A stretch of DNA of 64,000 bases from positions 1 through 64,000 of the forward strand of contig JAKAJN010000004.1 in the NCBI GenBank assembly GCA_021813725.1. The letters run 5' to 3'. The notes below the pieces were generated by a model that was given only the letters and a program-made list of their open reading frames with translations, ran no database searches and was not told the origin of the DNA. The stretch is from a bacterium. Its GTDB lineage: Bacteria > Gemmatimonadota > Gemmatimonadetes > Gemmatimonadales > Gemmatimonadaceae. The translations under genes and the position numbers were made by a program. Position 1 is the first letter of the stretch, and each line of letters begins with the position of its first letter. Positions 62,146 through 64,000 of this stretch are shown here, piece after piece.

Positions 62146-63360
62146 ATGTCTGCTCGCCCCCTGCGCGCCGCGATGGCGCTCCTGCTCGGCACCCTCGCCT
62201 GCTCCACGGCGGCGCCCAACGGCGCACCGGTGCTTGTGGTGGACGATGCGCCCGCTGCCGGCGCTGATGCCCTGACGCCGTATCTCACGGCCGCATCGGA
62301 TGGCACGCTCTGGATGAGTTGGATGGAGCGCGGCGCCGACTCGGTCTGGACGCTCCGCGCTGCGAGCCGGCCGCCGCGCGAACACTGGACGCCGTCGCGC
62401 CTCGTGCTGCGCGACAGCCTCCTCTTCGCCAACTGGGCCGACTTTCCTTCCATCGTGGTGGATGCGCAGGGGCACCTGCTCGTGCACTTTCTGCGCCGCG
62501 CGGCACCAGGCAAGTACTCGTATCACGCCTGGGTCACAACGAGCACCGACCAGGGAGCAAGCTGGAGCGCGCCCCAGCGCCTGCACCGCGACACCAGCGC
62601 CACCGAACACGGCTTTGCCGCACTCGTGCCGCAGGGTGACGGCTCGACCTATGCCGCCTGGCTCGACGGACGCGCCACCGGCGGCGAGGCGGGCGCGATG
62701 AGTCTCGGGTTCGGCATCGTGGATGCCGCCCTGAAGATGCAGCCCGATACGATGCTCGACACCCGCACCTGCGACTGCTGCCAGGTGGCGGGGGCGCGGA
62801 CGAGCGGCGGGGCGATCTTCGCCTATCGCGATCGCACGGCGGATGAGGTGCGCGACATCGCGGTGGTGCGATACGACGCGGGGCGCTGGATCGCCCCGGC
62901 AATCGTTCACGACGACGGCTGGGTCACCAAGGCGTGCCCCGTGAACGGCCCGGCGCTGTCGGCGCACGAACGCCGCGTGGCACTCGCCTGGTTCACGAAG
63001 GCGCGCGACACCGCCAAGGTGCAACTCGCATTCAGCGACGACGACGGCGCGTCGTGGCGCACGCCGGTCCGCGTGGATGACGGCGCACCGATCGGGCGCG
63101 TGGACGTCGAACTACTCGCCGACTCGAGCGCCCTCGTGACCTGGATGGAGCAGACCAAGAAGGGCGCCGCCGACATTCGCGCGCGACGCATCTGGCGCGA
63201 CGGTCGCGCGTCGCCTGCCGCGGTCGTGATGCAGTCCAGCGAGGCGCGTCAGGCAGGGTTCCCGCGCATCGCCGCGCTCAGCGGGTCGGAAGTCGCCGTC
63301 GCCTGGCGCGAACTGTCGTCCCCGGCGCGCCTGCGCCTGGCGCGACTGCGGATGCCGTAG
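62146..63360 (+). CDS. Sialidase/BNR-fold lipoprotein
   Basis: A 404-residue lipoprotein (lipobox GTLACSTA). Asp-box/BNR-type blade motifs recur (TSTDQGASWSAPQRL, SDDDGASWRTPVRVDDG), indicating a six-bladed propeller as in exo-alpha-sialidases. The segment DTRTCDCCQVAG carries three clustered cysteines, unusual for a sialidase and reminiscent of a metal site or disulfide knot. The sialidase Arg triad was not located, so enzymatic activity is uncertain. It follows glpD by 41 bases. Confidence 0.82.
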   Translation: MSARPLRAAMALLLGTLACSTAAPNGAPVLVVDDAPAAGADALTPYLTAASDGTLWMSWMERGADSVWTLRAASRPPREHWTPSRLVLRDSLLFANWADFPSIVVDAQGHLLVHFLRRAAPGKYSYHAWVTTSTDQGASWSAPQRLHRDTSATEHGFAALVPQGDGSTYAAWLDGRATGGEAGAMSLGFGIVDAALKMQPDTMLDTRTCDCCQVAGARTSGGAIFAYRDRTADEVRDIAVVRYDAGRWIAPAIVHDDGWVTKACPVNGPALSAHERRVALAWFTKARDTAKVQLAFSDDDGASWRTPVRVDDGAPIGRVDVELLADSSALVTWMEQTKKGAADIRARRIWRDGRASPAAVVMQSSEARQAGFPRIAALSGSEVAVAWRELSSPARLRLARLRMP

Positions 63361-63372
63361 CGACCGCGTGCG

Positions 63373-63840
63373 CTACGCGTCGTGGATCGTCGTCAGCGCC
63401 ACGATCTTCAGCTTGCGCGTCCGCGTTGGCAGTTTGAGCGTCACCAGGTCACCCACCGACTTGCCGAGGAGCGAGCGGCCGATGGGCGACATCATCGTCA
63501 CGTGCCCCTCCTCGAAGTCCTCGGAATCGCCGAAGACGAGATGGTAGGTCTCGTGCACCTGCGTCTCCTGGCACTGCACCACGACCTTTGACCCCAGCCC
63601 GGCCCGGTCGTTCGGAATCTGGCTCGGGTCGATGGTCGAGAGCTTCGAGAGGCGCGACGTGAGCTGGCCGAGCCGTGCCTGCACGAACTGCTGGCGCTCG
63701 AGCGCCGACTTGTACTCGCTGTTTTCGCGCAGGTCGCCCATCTCGACGGCGCGGCGGATCTCCGCCGGGAGCGTCACGTTGAGCTCGTAGCGGAGCTTCT
63801 CTGCTTCGTCGCTGAGCTTCTTCTTGAGGGCTTCGATCAT
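63373..63840 (-). CDS. greA: Transcription elongation factor GreA
   Basis: A 155-residue GreA. N-terminal coiled coil (LRYELNVTLPAEIRRAVEMG) with the acidic tip DLRENSEYKSA that reaches the RNA polymerase active site, and C-terminal FKBP-like domain (VHETYHLVFGDSED, SPIGRSLLGKSVGDLV). It rescues backtracked polymerase by stimulating transcript cleavage. Length is close to the usual 158. A terminator-like hairpin lies just upstream on the same strand. Confidence 0.96.
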   Translation of the reverse strand: MIEALKKKLSDEAEKLRYELNVTLPAEIRRAVEMGDLRENSEYKSALERQQFVQARLGQLTSRLSKLSTIDPSQIPNDRAGLGSKVVVQCQETQVHETYHLVFGDSEDFEEGHVTMMSPIGRSLLGKSVGDLVTLKLPTRTRKLKIVALTTIHDA

Positions 63841-63854
63841 CGGGGGCGGATCCG

Positions 63855-63899
63855 GGAAAAGACAAAAAGGACGGCGCCCGGCCGTTGCGGGCCGGGCGC
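63855..63899 (-). terminator. Intrinsic terminator upstream of greA
   Basis: On the minus strand GCGCCCGGCC and GGCCGGGCGC form a perfect 10-base stem around a 6-base loop, followed by CCTTTTTGTCTTTT. This ends a minus-strand gene whose body lies beyond the right edge, or attenuates the greA leader. Confidence 0.7.
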
Positions 63900-64000
63900 T
63901 CGACGTGTGCTTGGTTGCTCTGAACGGAAATTAGGCACTTTCCCCCGCCGGGGCAATCGGGGGCGCCGGCGCGGCTGGCCTCCACATGAACGGTCAGCGT

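Overview
The window reads as a chromosomal stretch of a high-GC, diderm, aerobic heterotroph, most likely a member of the Gemmatimonadota. This is inferred from several things together: very GC-rich third codon positions, many exported peptidases (S9, M1, M14, M16, M8-like), Hanks-type kinases with 2TM domains, carboxypeptidase-regulatory/plug proteins, and GTG starts with ATGA start/stop overlaps. No rRNA, tRNA, phage, insertion sequence or CRISPR array was found. The left edge cuts an S9 peptidase gene.

Layout. 1-7.8 kb: truncated S9 peptidase, DUF985 cupin, TerC, mutarotase-like protein, IspH, SthA, thioesterase and YjjX. 7.8-14.1 kb: CGNR zinc-finger protein, large DEAH-type helicase, small exported protein, PfkA, a SelW-like selenoprotein, a lipoprotein and an orphan prepilin. 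14.3-19.4 kb: RhlE-like helicase, two alpha/beta hydrolases, an unknown protein and a barrel-less plug protein. 19.5-26.4 kb: two overlapping Ser/Thr kinase genes, then Lon. 26.5-33.6 kb: lipoprotein plus M8-like metalloprotease, CHASE3/GAF membrane protein, PBP1A and NadE. 33.6-39 kb: small membrane protein, lipoprotein, AraC-MGMT (Ada-like), HNH protein with a structured leader, exported MetX-like hydrolase, lipoprotein hydrolase and NFACT-R protein. 39-49.8 kb: fused 2-oxoacid dehydrogenase E1, plug-like lipoprotein, amidohydrolase, two small 2Fe-2S proteins around an M16 protease, CsaA and OsmC. 49.9-64 kb: M1 peptidase, MoaB, RsgA, proline dehydrogenase, M14 carboxypeptidase, FadJ, FadI, GlpD, sialidase-fold lipoprotein and GreA.

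The standout is at 12912-13148 on the minus strand. A 78-residue Rdx/SelW-family gene has an in-frame UGA exactly at the second redox position of its CxxU motif. A SECIS-like hairpin follows the UGA, and the gene's stop overlaps the start of pfkA (ATGA). It therefore looks like a genuine selenoprotein gene. Because pfkA shows no clear ribosome binding site of its own, selenocysteine decoding could gate phosphofructokinase synthesis; that last step is inference.

A second theme is inverted pairs of short purine-rich tandem repeats at gene ends. The families differ in sequence (GACGGGA heptamers, AGAGAAGAAGC units, a 52-bp CACGGAG-type inverted repeat) but share architecture, and the heptamers spill into the coding ends of several genes.

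The metabolic genes fit together as amino-acid and fatty-acid catabolism: proline dehydrogenase, branched-chain-type E1, FadI/FadJ and GlpD feed respiration; SthA balances NADH and NADPH; NadE makes NAD; PfkA serves glycolysis.
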